Assembly (NCBI RefSeq): GCF_010015585.1
Contig: NW_022985072.1
Coordinates: forward strand, 1,316,438-1,380,437
Length of the DNA stretch: 64,000 nucleotides
Reading direction: 5' to 3'
Source: Eremomyces bilateralis CBS 781.70
Lineage: Eukaryota; Ascomycota; Dothideomycetes; Eremomycetales; Eremomycetaceae
This document shows, one piece after another, positions 22,148 to 34,293 of the stretch; position 1 is the stretch's first letter, and the number at the start of each line of letters is the position of its first letter. The notes beneath the pieces are model-generated. The model had not been told where the DNA came from, searched no databases, and saw nothing but the letters and a program-made list of their open reading frames with translations. Both the position numbers and the translations under genes were made by a program.

Positions 22148-24393
22148 ATGGACATGGCTCCAGTCCGCCCGCCTCCCGCCATCACCACCGCCAACAATTC
22201 CCTCCCTCGCGGACGCGCGCCCAAAGACCCCAATGCGCAGACCTTCACGTTCCAATGCAACGCCCTCGCCGACCTAGAGAACACCCTGCGAGCATACCTC
22301 TCCCATCCGCCGGGCCAGCCGGAGCACAGCACCTGCGAATTGACTGTGTACGGCACCGCGTCGTTCGACGTGCATCTCTCGCGGAACGCCCACTTCCAGC
22401 CGGGCCCGGTTGCCGACAACTTCGACGCGAGCATCACCATGCAGGATGCCCTCGACGCGAATCAGCACCCCACCGAGGCCATGAACAAGCAGAGGGCCAT
22501 TGCGAAGGCCTGCGTGGAGGCGGTGCAGCGTGTGGATGGGTTTCGGTATAGCTTCCATAACAAATGGAAGAGCGGGGAGGACAACGCGCATCGCTTTTCG
22601 TATTACTGTAATGATTCATTTCTCAATAAGGATCGCGTCGCGAATGGTAAGGCCGGTACGCAAGGTACGTGTTGTGACATGATCCGTATTGGAACATGGT
22701 TTTACTAATCCAAGCTGCAGGAAAAAGAGCGACCAAGCCGGTCTATGACTGTAAAGGAGTGTTGGCGGTCAAGTTCTCGTCCGCCCAACAAAGTCTTACG
22801 GTGGTATATCGACATATTCCATTACACGAAACCTATGAAGAACGCGCTCCGATCCCCCGGAAAGATTCGAAGAGGCGGACGGTATGGGAACAGAAGAACC
22901 CCGAGAAGTATGTGTGTTCTCACAATATTTCGAACCCTACTTACTAATTTATAGTAGGGTACGCGGCGGCACACTTCCTCGACAATCCACCGGAGGAGCA
23001 GTCGAAGTCAATGGTGAGAACCACTCGGAAGTCCGCGCGGCGAAGAAGCGAAAACGAAACACCATCGCCGCGTCCAAGCCATCTAGTACCGCCGAAGCCG
23101 ATCTTCGACAAGAGAGCCTCTACTCCCTCCTCGAACTGATCCGCACCGACAAGGACGAAGTCCCCGGTACGCCGTCTCAAGAGAAGGAGCAGATTCCCCC
23201 CCCTACCTCCGACAACCCGAACGGCAACCCTAACCCCAACCCGACGAACAACTTCGATCCCGTTCTCCAGGCGCAAGCCTCCAATCGGATCGTCTTCGTC
23301 GACGGGGACAAGTCGAAACGACCAAAGATCAGCTGCGGCGTCTGTCGAGGGAAGAAGAGTCGCTGCGACGGCGCCCGCCCCACCTGCGGTCCCTGTGCAA
23401 AGCGATCCCTCGCCTGCCATTACTCCGACCCTCCATCCGACCACCCCCCCCAACCCGTCCACAACGGCCACCCTCCCGTCCACACCCCGCACACCCCCTC
23501 CTTCGCCCAAGGTCAAGCCCACACCCACGCGCAAGTGCAAGCCCAAGTGCAAGCTCAAGTGCAAGCTCAACAAGCCCAACTCACCACCACGACGCAAGAA
23601 AACCAAGACCTTAAATCCGCCCTCCAAGACCTCCGCAACGAGATGAAATCCCTCCAAGAACAGCTCTCCACCTCCCAAGACAAAATCAAGCAACTCGAAA
23701 CCGACAAGTCCAACTCCCAGGCCGAATCCGCCGCCGCCCAAGCCGCTGCGCAACAAGCCGCGCAGGCCCAAGCCCAGGCCCAGGCTCAGGCCCAAGCCCA
23801 AGCCCAAGCCCAGGCCCAAGCCGCCCAGCGCGAACGCACCCGCACCCCCCAACAACCCCAACAATTCCCACAATCCGTCCCCCGCACCCAACAACATCAA
23901 CCCCAACGCCAACCCCCGCCGCAGTTTTCCCAGCAATTCTCCGCCCAGGCCGTCGACGCTAGCCACTCCGGCCACGGGAACCACGGGGTTAATAACGTCG
24001 CGCCGGTGGCGGGGCATGGGGTGGGTGCGGTGGGGGCCCATGGGGTGAGTGGGGTGGGGAGCGGGCACGGGGTGAATGGGGCCCATCGGCAGCCATTTGG
24101 GTCGGCGGCGGGGGTGGGAACGCAAGCGCCGGGGGGACAGGCGTATGGGGGGGCGTATAACGCGGGTGTTGGGCAGAGTAAGTTCCTCCCCGCTCTCTTT
24201 CCATTCCCCCTGATTTCTTTGATAACCTGATTACTGACGTGTGATGTGGGCAGACGCCGCGCAGGTGCGGGGCGATATATACGGGCAGCAGATGCGGTGG
24301 CAGAGCTCGTATGGGTATCCGGCGCCGACGCCGCAGAACGGAGATCCGAATATGTGGAATTCGTCAAGGATGAATCATTCGATGATGCGGTGA
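22148..24393 (+). CDS. Zn2Cys6 regulator with N-terminal GCM/FAR1-like Cys/His domain
   Basis: Exons 22148-22664, 22721-22907, 22955-24177 and 24254-24393 encode 688 residues; all phases agree and the last exon ends HSMMR. Residues 30-215 form a conserved domain (TFTFQCNALADLE, GFRYSFHNKWKSG, RFSYYC, YDCKGVLAVKF, YRHIPLHETYEER). Its C154, C183, H204 and H208 give a C-x28-C-x20-H-x3-H pattern reminiscent of WRKY-GCM1/FAR1-type zinc folds (inference). A canonical Zn2Cys6 cluster follows at about 362-388 (C-2-C-6-C-6-C-2-C-6-C), preceded by a basic run AAKKRKRN. Residues 430-530 are Gln/Ala-rich with a coiled segment; the rest is Gly/His/Val-rich. It is likely a nuclear DNA-binding transcription factor. 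The target is unknown. Confidence 0.88.
23764..23822 (+). repeat. Coding (GCCCAR)n hexamer repeat encoding an Ala-Gln run
   Basis: About ten near-identical hexamers GCCCAA/GCCCAG encode alternating Ala and Gln inside the Zn2Cys6 gene. A related GTGCAAGC[CT]CAA array lies just upstream near 23530-23575. Confidence 0.9.
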
Positions 24394-25041
24394 GTCTAGG
24401 AGGACGAGGGAGAAGGGGAATCTCACGACTTCATGATATGAGCTCGACGACGGCGGATCGATATCCGGAAGACTGGGTGCTATTGGGCGGAATCCGGTGG
24501 GCTTGTTTGGTTCGTGTATTTGTTTTTCGTATTGGTATGATATCCCCTTTCGTTCGCTACATGGAGGATTGGGTCGGATACAGATGCTTTGACCGGGCGA
24601 TTATTATTCCTGCTCGGCGTCTCGAGCGGTACTTTCTCTCTGGACGGGGTTTTGTTTTCAGGGGCAAGAGCGGGATTTTTTCATGAATGAGTGGCCATAC
24701 CATACCGCACGACGGATAAACGATTTACGGCTGACTGTGTTCATCTGGTGCTGCTGTTTTTTACCGCTTCTCGAGTAACATCGAGTCGAAACTGGGATGG
24801 GTCGAAAGGGACGTATATATGTTGGCGAAGCACTTTTGTAATTCACGGAAGATTGGGGATTGCGAGATTCATTGTTTTGAGAATCAGAATTTGATCTGAT
24901 CGGTGGCTTTGAGGGCCGGATATGACTTGTACCTGTTGCGCCATTGTTTAGCCATGTTCGGGTATGCCACTGAAATCCCAGAACCCAAACCAGTAACGCC
25001 ATCGTATGCAACTCCATTTCCAACTTCGATCGGCCATCCCC
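24394..25041. other. Convergent 3' region
   Basis: The 648 nt between the ends of the Zn2Cys6 gene and the minus-strand TFIIE-beta gene hold 3' untranslated sequence. Nothing coding or structured was recognised. Confidence 0.5.
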
Positions 25042-25734
25042 TCACTTTCGCTTATGCGAATAATCCCTCAGAATCCCTATCATATGCGTATTCGTCTGCC
25101 GCCCCCCCCTCGCCGCCTTCCTCTTCCTCTCCCGCGGCGCCACCACCTGCACCACCTTCTTCGCCGTCGTCGGCTTCAACCCTGCCGCTTCCAACTTCTC
25201 CCGCACCTCCTCCCCGTTCGCCGGCAACTTCACCGCGTCCCACATCCCCCGAAACGCCTCGTCCACCGGATGCCGCAGGCTCGCGTCGTCCAACCACACC
25301 TTCTTCGGCGCGTTGTCTTTCTTGTTGCGCACGACTAGCACCGCACCCTGGGCTGCCAGCGACTCGATCGCCGCCGGCGCGCCCGGCCACCCGTCTTTCA
25401 GATCTTTGACCAAGATGCCAACGGCGGTGGACTGTTTCTGGAGGAGGGCGAGCAGCTGCTCCTGGGAGCGGACGCCGTATTTGGAGCGGAACTCAAAGGA
25501 ACCCTTGCCGGCGAGGCCGTCGCGGGAGTAGAGGACGCGGGGGTCCTCAAGGAGGGCGCGGCGGAGGGCACCGCGGAGTTGGCGGAGGTCGTCAGAGTGG
25601 TCGAGGGAGAGGTAGGCGACGATGGAGTCGAAGGTGAGGGGGCGGTCTTTTTCTTTGAGGTAGTCGATGGCGTAGGCGACGTTCATGAAGAGGCGGGAGC
25701 CGAGGGTGGCGGCGGAGGAGGTGAGTTGGGCCAT
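25042..25734 (-). CDS. TFA2: TFIIE beta subunit (Tfa2-like), short N-terminus
   Basis: Beta subunit of the general RNA polymerase II factor TFIIE, which helps load TFIIH at promoters. Single visible exon, 230 residues from M at 25734. Winged-helix core: NVAYAIDYLKEKDRPLTFD (residues 18-36), a YLSLDH helix, then GLAGKGSFEFRSKYGVRS, and the second wing with GWPGAPAAIESLAAQGAVLV, RNKKDN and KKVWLDD near 150. The tail is basic (RERKRKAARGG). Family members are usually about 280-320 residues with a basic, disordered N-terminus of 60-100 residues before the first winged helix; this model starts directly at the domain. The upstream open frame to 25917 does not look like that region, so a missed upstream exon is possible. 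Confidence 0.85.
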   Translation of the reverse strand: MAQLTSSAATLGSRLFMNVAYAIDYLKEKDRPLTFDSIVAYLSLDHSDDLRQLRGALRRALLEDPRVLYSRDGLAGKGSFEFRSKYGVRSQEQLLALLQKQSTAVGILVKDLKDGWPGAPAAIESLAAQGAVLVVRNKKDNAPKKVWLDDASLRHPVDEAFRGMWDAVKLPANGEEVREKLEAAGLKPTTAKKVVQVVAPRERKRKAARGGRQTNTHMIGILRDYSHKRK

Positions 25735-26192
25735 GGCGATGGGAGGAAGGGTTGATAGAGGGGTGAGTCCGCCGGGGAGATGGATTCTTAGGAGTGAGAA
25801 GGCATGGATTGGATTCAGCCGGCTCAAGGGAGGGCCAATATTGAAATTTGAGAGATGAGAATTTATGGGAGATGTATTGGGAACAGAGAAGTCCCAAGTC
25901 CTCGAACAAAGAGTCAAGAATCAAGTGATGGAGGACGAAGGGAGTTGAAGTTAATTGAAGTGAGATCACGTGATCCTCTTTGAGCTTCTTCCTCTCCTAA
26001 GCTCAAGTGACCGCATTCGTTGATTTCGTTCATTCATCAACTGCACCACTCACCACCGCAACACTTAGAAGTTTACTTCATTTCTCCCTTCTCCACATTC
26101 ATTTCGCCCTTTCTTATAATCAAATCCTCCATTCAACCCCTCCCGAACATGGTATAACAATCAGGCACTTGCTTTTCACTTCCACAGCAGTC
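25735..26192. promoter_or_regulatory. Divergent promoter TFA2 / MLP1
   Basis: The 458 nt separating two head-to-head genes are AT-rich, with CT-rich leader sequence before 26193. It contains a 12-bp perfect palindrome with a CACGTG core at 25964-25975 (listed separately). Confidence 0.6.
25964..25975. promoter_or_regulatory. E-box palindrome GATCACGTGATC
   Basis: Perfect 12-bp palindrome with a CACGTG core, the site type bound by bHLH factors such as Cbf1 or SREBP/Pho4 relatives. It lies between two divergent genes, 229 nt from the TFA2 start and 218 nt from the MLP1 start. Confidence 0.6.
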
Positions 26193-29100
26193 ATGGCGGC
26201 GGCTGTGGTGGACATCCCCTACATCGCCGCGTCTTTCCAAGTCCCGGAGCCAACCCTTCAATCCCTTTTGGAGAACCCGACGGCCGACCTAGTGGCATCA
26301 TTGCTCAACCAGATTCAGAGCAGAGCGCGTGAATATGATGCTCTCAAGTCCGAGAAGCTGAGGTCGGAGGTGGAGTTGGAGAATGCCATTCGGAGCGGCG
26401 AGACGCGCGCAAAGTCGCTGAAGGCTTCGGTGGATAAGACATTGAAAGATGTGGAGGAACTCAGGAACCAGTTGAATGAGGAGCGTACGTGTTTGGGATT
26501 TTCGTGGTGTTTAAGGCTTGCTCGAAACTAAATATGGGGATAGAAAACAAACGCGCCGCAATCGAGTCGGAGTACGAAAAGTTCAAGGTCTCGAACTCGT
26601 CATCGGATTCGAAGATCCAGATCCTCGAGTCCCAAATCGAGTCGCTGAAAGCATCCAAAACCGAGACCGCCTCTGTCCTCGAGTCGAAATCGACGGCATA
26701 TGACAAGCTCGCCGAAGAACTCACGGGGCAGCAACAAAAGGTTGTCGCGCTGAGACGAGAGGTATCCGCGCTGGAAGAGAAGATCCAATCCGCCGAAAAC
26801 GCCGCGATCAGCACCAAGTTCCGCGAACAGTCCCTGCAGCAGGAAGTGGGCCTCCTCAAGAAGAACAACGAATACTACGACAGCGAACTCAAGACCCGCG
26901 CGGCCGAACACAGCAAATTCCGAAAAGAGAAGGGCGCACGCATTGCAGAGCTTCAACGGGAGCGAGATGAAACCTCGCAACAACTCGATTCGTTGAGGCA
27001 CATCGAGAAGACGCTCCGAAATCAGCTGGATGAGATCACGCGGAAGGCGGAAGATGCTTTCTCGAAGATCCAGCAGCTGCAAGAGGCCGAGACCAAGGCG
27101 GAGGAATCGTTCCGGGTGGAGTTGGAGACCGTGAAACGCATGGCCGAGCTACATCGTCAACGCGCGGAGACGGACCGGAAACAGCTACAGCACGTCCAAG
27201 CAAGTTTTGAGAAAACCAAGGAAGATGCGGCCGATGAGATTGGACAACTGCAGTCGGAGTTGGACACCGAGCGAACCGAGAAAGAGGGGGCAGAGGAAAA
27301 GATCGCAGAGCTGGAGGAGCAGATCGAACATCTCCAATCCGAAGTTCGCCCACCGCCGTCCGCAAGATCTATTCCTGGTACGCCTCGTCGTTCGATGAAT
27401 GGCTTGTTTGAAATGGGGACCCCGCGCGGAGGTTCTCCTGGAAGCGCTCGCGGCAAGGGTGGTCTGACACTCACCCAAGTTTACAACGACTACTCCAAAG
27501 TTAAGGCAGAGCTTGACGGCGAACGCCGACAGAGTCAAAAACTGCGTACCGATATGGACGAGATGATCAACGCGTTGGAGAATAAGCAGCCAGAGATGGA
27601 CGAGGTGCGGATCGAGAATGATCGCAACAAGGCTGAGCTCGCGTCGATGAGTACCTTGCTCGACGAAACGAGGAAGGACCGGGAGAAATTCAAGAAGGAG
27701 GCACGGAAATGGCAGGGTCAAGTCGAAGGTCTTAACAAGGAGAGCGATCTATTACGACAGCAACTACGCGATTTGAGCTCCCAAGTCAAAATTCTTCTGG
27801 TCGAGGTTCAAGCGCGCGACCAAGGCCTCGAGAATCTCAGCGCCGCCGAGCAGCTTCAATTCGAACGTATCGCTCGCGGAGTCGTCGACGAAAAGGCTCT
27901 CGAAGGCATGACGGACACGGGTCGCTTCATCAGCCAACGCCTGGTCTTGTTCCGGAACACTGCGGAGCTGCAAGAACAGAACGAGAAGCTTTTGAACCTG
28001 ACCCGGAAGCTTGGTGAGGAAATGGAAGGCGAGGAGGCGAAGGCGAAGAGGAATCAAGAAGAGAAGGATCGCCATGAGTTAGAGCAGTTGCGCGAGAGGG
28101 TGGAACGACATCAGGACGAGATGAAGGGAATGGTCATTCGTTCGGAAAGCTACATCCGTGAACGAGACATGTTCAGGCGGATGCTTGCTCATCGTGGGCA
28201 ACTACCTGCTGGATCGGACATGGCATCCCTATTCGGACAATCGGTCAACGATGGCATGGCCCCGTCAACCCCCCCCCCAGGTGGTATGGATGGTTCGCAG
28301 GCTCAGACGCCGCAGTCTCGAGACATTTCCGACTACACCAAGCTCCTCAAAGAACTCCAGAGCCACTTCGACAGCTACCGACAAGAAGCGCATACCGACC
28401 ACCAGTCGATGCGAGAACAGATCGACCGGCTGGGCAAGGAGAAGAGCGAATTGCACGCAGAGAATGCTCGGATCGGCAGTCAATTGACATTGGCCCACGA
28501 ACGGTACGAACTCCTTCAGAGCAACCTGAACATGATGAGAAACGAGAACTCGGAGATCCAGAAGCGTGCCCAGTCGGCGTCGGAGCTCGCAGCGAAACAA
28601 GAGCTACGGACTCAGCAGACTGCGGAGGAACTCATCGAATCCAAGTCGTTCACGGAGAGCATGCGGAACGAGCTGTCGAATTTGAAGGCGGAGCGGCAAC
28701 TCTGGAAGTCGATCGAGACGCGGTTGAGCGATGATAACCGTTCGTTGATGGACGAACGAAGCCGCCTAAACAAGATGCTCAGCGATCTGCAGAGCCTCCA
28801 GAACGAACGGGAATTGACCGACTCGGAGACGCGGAGACGATTACAGTCGCGGACCGAGGAGTTGGAGTCGGAGCTGTCAAGCAACAAGCGAAAACTTGAC
28901 GAGGAGATGGAGGAGTCGAAGAAGACGAACTTACGGCGCGAATACGAGCAAGAGCAGAGCCAGAAGCGGATCGAGGATCTCATCCGAAGCAATGGGTCGG
29001 TTCGCGAGGAGCTGGTTGCCGCGAAAACACAACGGGATCAGCTACAGGCTCGCGTCGATGAGATGAGGGTGGAACTCAAGAACGCCGAGGAGCGCGCTGC

Positions 29101-32100
29101 TGCACTCCAGCCCCGACCAACACCGCGTCCCGATCCTTCACAAGCGGACCCAGTCGACGACGATACCGCGACGTTGACAAGAGAGCAAGAATTGGGCGTC
29201 GAAGTGGCCAACCTAAAACGCGACATCTCACTCACCCAGTCGGAGCTCGAGCACGCCAAGGAAAATGTTGAGCAATACAAGGCCATCAGCCAGTCCGCCG
29301 AAGAGGAGATGCAGAATCTCAACGAGACGCACGATGAGTACCGTGAGGAAACTGACCGTCTCATCGCCGACAAAGACGCGAAGATTCAGGAGCTGGAGAC
29401 GCGTGTCAAGGAGATCTCGAATGAGCTCGCATCCACGAATTCCGAGCTTATCGAGCTCCGCGCGACGCAGGAGGAGGGCAGTAAACTCCTAAACGAGCAG
29501 AAGTCCCAACTGGAGGAGGAGGTCGCTCGATTGAAAGACGAGACGGACCGCGCTGTTACGACCGCGAAACTCTACCAAGAAGACGTCAAGGCGCAAGCCG
29601 AGATCGCTCAGCGCGCACAACAGAGTTATGAGGACGAATTGCTCAAGCATGCGGAGGCGGCGAAAGGGCTGCAGAAGGTACGGACGGAGTACAATGAGCT
29701 CAAGACAGAACTTGTCGGGGCTCGTTCAGAGGTTCAAGCGATGAAGGTTACCGCAGAGCAGAACCAGGAAAGCTGGACGGAGACGAAGGCGAGGTTTGAG
29801 CGCGAGGTGCTCGAGCTGAATACGCGACGGGACGACCTTGGCAATCAGAATCGGATCTTGCATCAACAGCTGGAGAACGTATCCGGGCAGATCGCCGCTC
29901 TCAAACAGTCGCGTGGCGAGGTCGCCGACGGCGAAGAGGCCTCCGCCCCGGAATTCGTCGCGGACAATCTGCAGGAAGTCATCAAGTACTTGCGACGCGA
30001 GAAGGAGATCGTCGACGTGCAATATGAACTCGCCCTCCAAGACCAGAAACGAATCAAACAGCAACTCGACCACGCACAGACCCAGCTCGAAGACACGCGG
30101 GAGAAGTTGGCTAAGGAACGCCAGAGCCAGACCGACCGCGAACAGGCCGCAATGAGCCACACCGAGCTCATGAAGACGATTAACGAGCTCAACCTCTTCC
30201 GCGAGAGCAACGCGTCCCTCCGCTCCGAAGCCCGCCAAGCCCAGGCCCAGGTGACCGAGAAGATGACCGAAATCGAGACCCTACGGGGCCGCCTCGAGCC
30301 GCTGGAGACGCGGCTACGCGAGGTGGAGAACGAGCTGGAAACGAAGAAGGGCGAACTGCAGCTCGCGGAGGAAGATCGGAACCGGTGGCAGACGCGCGCA
30401 CAGCAGATCCTGCAGAAATACGACCGCGTGGACCCGGCGGAGTTGGAGGGGTTGAAGACTCAGATTTCGGAGCTCACAACCGAGCGGGATGCGCTGAAGA
30501 CGGAGACGGAGGCGATGAAGCAGCAGGTGGATGCGATTCCGGCGCAGATCCAGGAGGCGCGGGAGGCGGAGCAGACGGCGGCGAACGAGCGGCGGAGCAA
30601 GTTGATTGAGCAGTCGAAGAACCGGGATCGGGACCGGAATGCGACGATCGCGCAGCTGAATACGCAGCTGGGGTCGCTAAGGGAGGAGCTGGAGGAGGTG
30701 AAGAAGGCGCGGGATGACGCGCTTGCTCATGCGTCGGGGGATGTTGCTATGCAAGATGCGGAGGCTGGGGAGGTTACCGAGCACCCTGCAGGATTGGCTA
30801 CTGAAGAGCGGTCACACCTCGAAGCACAGGTTAAGGAGGCGCAGACGAGCGCGTCGGAGCATGAGCAGAAGGCCACGACGCTATCTGCGGAACTCAATAC
30901 GCTTCAGGGCCGTGTGACAGAGCTTGAAGGGGAGATTGTGAGTATTCCCAACTCAATATTATCGCAGAAGCTAACCGCTGTCCAGCAAACTCTCAACGGC
31001 CAAGTGCAGGCCCATCTTTCTGAGATCGAGGACATTAAAGCAGCCGGGACCACGCAACCTACCGAATCAAGCGAGGAAGTACAGAGACTTCAGTCGGAAC
31101 TCACGACAGCTCGTATTGAGTTAGAAACTCTGAAAGCGAGTGTCAGCAGTGGAGAGAATGGCGAATCCAGCACCGCACCGGACTCCCAGATCGAAGAGCG
31201 AGTGTCGTCTCACCTCAAGTCTCTTGACGAACAGCATGCCACCAAGACACAGGCCTTGGAGGAGCAATTCAAGAAGCGCACCGACAACATGAAGACACAG
31301 TTGAGCGAGAAACTGAAGCAAGCGCGTGAGAAGATTCGGATGGATTATGAGGAAAAAGAAAAGCTGCTCAAGGCGGAGTTAGAGCAGGAAATTGCTCGGT
31401 TAAGACAGGAGATCGAGCGCCTGGAGCAGGAGAACCAGAAGCTCAAGCAGGATATCGAGGGTCTCAACAGCGTACCTACAACGACTGCTCAAGATATCGC
31501 AGTCCCCTCAGAGGCGCCTACGCAACCATCTGCCATGGACACATCGATATTGTCGCCTGGTCCCATCAGATCCGACCCGAACCAACTCCCGGAAGGCCCC
31601 CGCCTCCCACAATCCGAAAAGGAAATCAAAGACTTCATCGCCAGCAACCCGGTGGTCAAGAGCATCCTCCAACGCAACATCGTCGCGAGAGTCAACCAAG
31701 AAAAGGAGAAGCTCGGCAAGGAGAGCGAGGACCAGCTCACCAAAGTCAAGACGGAGTATGAGCAGAAAATGCAGACTACAAAGGACCAGGCCGTGCTCAT
31801 GGAGGGCAAACGCTACATGGTCAAGCTAAACATGACCGAGAACCGGCTGCGCATCGCGACGTTCAAGGTCGAGTTGGTAGAGATCGCGGCCAAGGAGACG
31901 CCTCAGAAGGCGGTCGTGGAGGTGTGGGAGATTGTGAAGGCCGCGAGGCCGCCCGCTGCCACGCAACCTGGTGCTGCAGCCATTCAACTTCCGGCAAAGC
32001 CCGCACAGCCATCCCAACCTACTTTAACCACTTTACCAACCCCTCCAACGCTGCCACAAGCACCGTCCGCGCCAGTCACCCCTGCCCAACCTTCCGAACC

Positions 32101-32641
32101 ACCGAAGGATTCGGTCAACGGCCATACAGCATCATCCACCGATACCCCCGCTGCCGTCGAGCCGACACAGCCGGCGCCTCCAACCACGACCCAAGAACCA
32201 CAACCGATCCAACAACCGCAACCGGCCCAACAACCACAACCGGCCCAACAACCACAACCGACCCAACAACCAGCCCAAGCTCGGCAAAGCTTCGGCACCG
32301 GCCCCCAAGCCCTCCGCGGCCTCGCCTCCCAACTTCCCCGCGCAGGTGGCGCCGCCACTCGCGGGATTCCTCGCCCGGTGGGACGCGGCGGGATACCTAT
32401 GCCGGGGCAAGGCGGAGGACAACAAGCAGGGCAGGGCCGCGGAGGTGGACGGGGAAGAGGCGGACGTGCGTCGATGGGGCAGGGACAAGGAGGGCAAGGA
32501 CAGGGACAACAGGGAGGGAGTCCGAGGGGAGGGATGAATGCGGCAGCGAAGCAGTTTGTGCCGGGGATGAAGCGGCCGAGGGAGAGTGAGGGGGAGGGGG
32601 GAGGGATGAAGAGGCCTAGGGGAGGGGCAGGTGGGCAGTAA
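26193..32641 (+). CDS. MLP1: Nucleoporin Mlp1/TPR, nuclear-basket coiled-coil protein
   Basis: Large filament protein of the nuclear pore basket, involved in mRNA export quality control. Exon 1 is 26193-26484; a 59-nt intron joins NEEQ to NKRAAIE; exon 2 runs to 30937. An in-frame 48-nt segment 30938-30985 has a GTGAGT donor, CTAAC branch and CAG acceptor and is probably an intron, giving 2113 residues (2129 if retained). About residues 30-1780 are heptad-rich coiled coil, broken near 390-430 by a Pro/Gly-rich patch followed by LTLTQVYNDYSKVKAEL, the conserved TPR/MLP1 region. A second conserved block is PQSEKEIKDFIASNPVVKSI. The tail is Pro/Gln-rich (QPQPAQ repeats), then RGG-rich (GRGGGRGRGG), then has basic KRPRE and KRPRGG motifs that suit nuclear import. 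Confidence 0.93.
32200..32274 (+). repeat. Coding 18-bp minisatellite in MLP1 tail
   Basis: About four imperfect copies of CAACCGGCCCAACAACCA encode QPAQQP-type repeats in the Mlp1 C-terminal tail. Confidence 0.85.
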
Positions 32642-32996
32642 GGGTTCAGTTCGGAGGTCGACGACATGCACGGTTCGGATTTTCATTTGTTGCGTGGAAT
32701 TACGGTGCTGGCTGGATGCTGGTGCAGCGATCGCAAAAAGGACTGGGTGGGGATTGTATGGTAGTAATATGCATTCTAGGGAGTCGGGGATGGTTGTCCT
32801 TGATAGTGGCTTGGTTTCAAGTGCGGTACAGGGACATAATTCATGAGATTCGACTCTCGAAGAACTTCAGGTTCGAGGTATTGCGAACATAGTAGCACGC
32901 TGATGATTCTGATGCGGCCATCACACACCTGCCATACGCTAAGACTCCATTCTCATCCTACCGTCTCCAACAAAGGGTATCAATCACGCCTCACAC
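32642..32996. other. Convergent 3' region MLP1 / RRP7
   Basis: 355 nt of 3' flanks between two convergent genes. No coding frame or RNA gene seen. Confidence 0.5.
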
Positions 32997-33994
32997 CTAC
33001 TCCGGCCTAACCCTCCCCCTTCTCTCCCGCATCTCCCGTATCCGCCTCACATCCTCTTCAAACCCAACCTTCAACTCCCGATCCCTCTCCTTCCTCTTCT
33101 CCCGTGCCTGGAATCGGTAGAAGTCCGGCCCGATCTTCTTCTCCTTCTCGGCCGCGCGGTCCGCCGCCGCCTGCGCCGCCGCGCTGCTCGCTGGCCGGTG
33201 GTGGTGGGCGTGGCGTGTGACGGTGACGAAGCCGTCGGCGTCGGGGACGTTGTGGGTGCGAGCAGCGAGGCGGGTGCGGAGGGATTCGAGGCGCGTGAAG
33301 GTGGTGAGGTAGGTGTTGATGGAGGATTGGAGGTGGTGTTTGGTGGGGTGGGTGAGGTGGTGGTGGGAGAGGTAGCCTGTAGGTATCGATGTTAATATCT
33401 TGTAATGCGATCGGATGATGTGTACGTACGCTCAATCCCGCATGCCTGACTACTGTTCCACGTCAACTCCGGCGCATCCTTCCCCCCTTTCCAAATCGCC
33501 TTCGCAAGCCGACCGCTCGCTTTCAACGCCACGTCTTTGCTGCTTTTGTCCGCGAAGACGACCAGCGCACACGTCCCCCCGGGAAGCAGCTCATCTTCCC
33601 ACACCTCCGGCAACTGCGCCGTCTCCATCTTCGCCTCCAACTCTGCCTCCTCCACTTCCTCTCTCTTCCGCTTCACCCCCGCGTGCACGGGTGCCTCCGA
33701 CACCTCATGGCGCTGCTTCCATGCCTTGTCTTCGAACTCGACCCGCTGCACGGCGCCGCGGCCGCCGGCGATGCGTTTGAAGAGGTCGCGGATGGAGGAT
33801 TCGGAGGCATCAATTGGCACGTTAGAGACAAAGAGGGTGCGGGGGGTGTCGCGGTCCTCGATGCGCGGGTCGTGGGAGCGGAGGTAGAGGTGGTGGTGGA
33901 CTTTGTGGGGGTAGGCGGGCGTTGGGGGGAAGGTGATGGGGAGGATGGTGTAGCCGGCTCGCTCGTAGAGGGCGCCTCGATTATCGGAAGCCAT
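32997..33994 (-). CDS. RRP7: Ribosomal RNA-processing protein 7
   Basis: Rrp7 acts in the nucleolus in the small-subunit processome (UTP-C/CURI module). Exons 33430-33994 and 32997-33376 with a 53-nt intron give 314 residues. An RRM-like region is visible: RTLFVSNVPIDASESSIRDLF (about 52-72) and CALVVFADKSSKDVALK, with a Lys/Glu-rich insert (KRKREEVEEAE). The C-terminal half has the family signature: GIERYL, a helix with NVPDADGFVTVTR, an Ala-rich segment, then PDFYRFQAREKRKERDRELK and FEEDVRRIREMRERRG. The gene shows two cycles of C-to-G wobble skew, which roughly match its exons. It is divergent from the 34294 gene, 299 nt apart. Confidence 0.92.
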
Positions 33995-34293
33995 TTTGTG
34001 TGTTTTTCGGAACCCAAGCTCTTATATTTCCGTATTGTTTAGCATCCCGTGCATTGCATGCTCGTAATATTCGTAATATGTCGTGGACTGTCAATATGCG
34101 ATGGACGAAATTCACGAAATTTTGGCAGAACTACATTCGTGGTCCCTTTGGTCAGACGGAGCTTCTCCACCAGAAAGTTCACCAACGTCCATCCGCGACA
34201 CAAGAACTTATCTTATATCGTCGCGCTACGAAGAAGCCTAGAGAAATTGTTCTATGGCGAGCATGGTGGTGATGCAGACATGTATCCCGTAAT

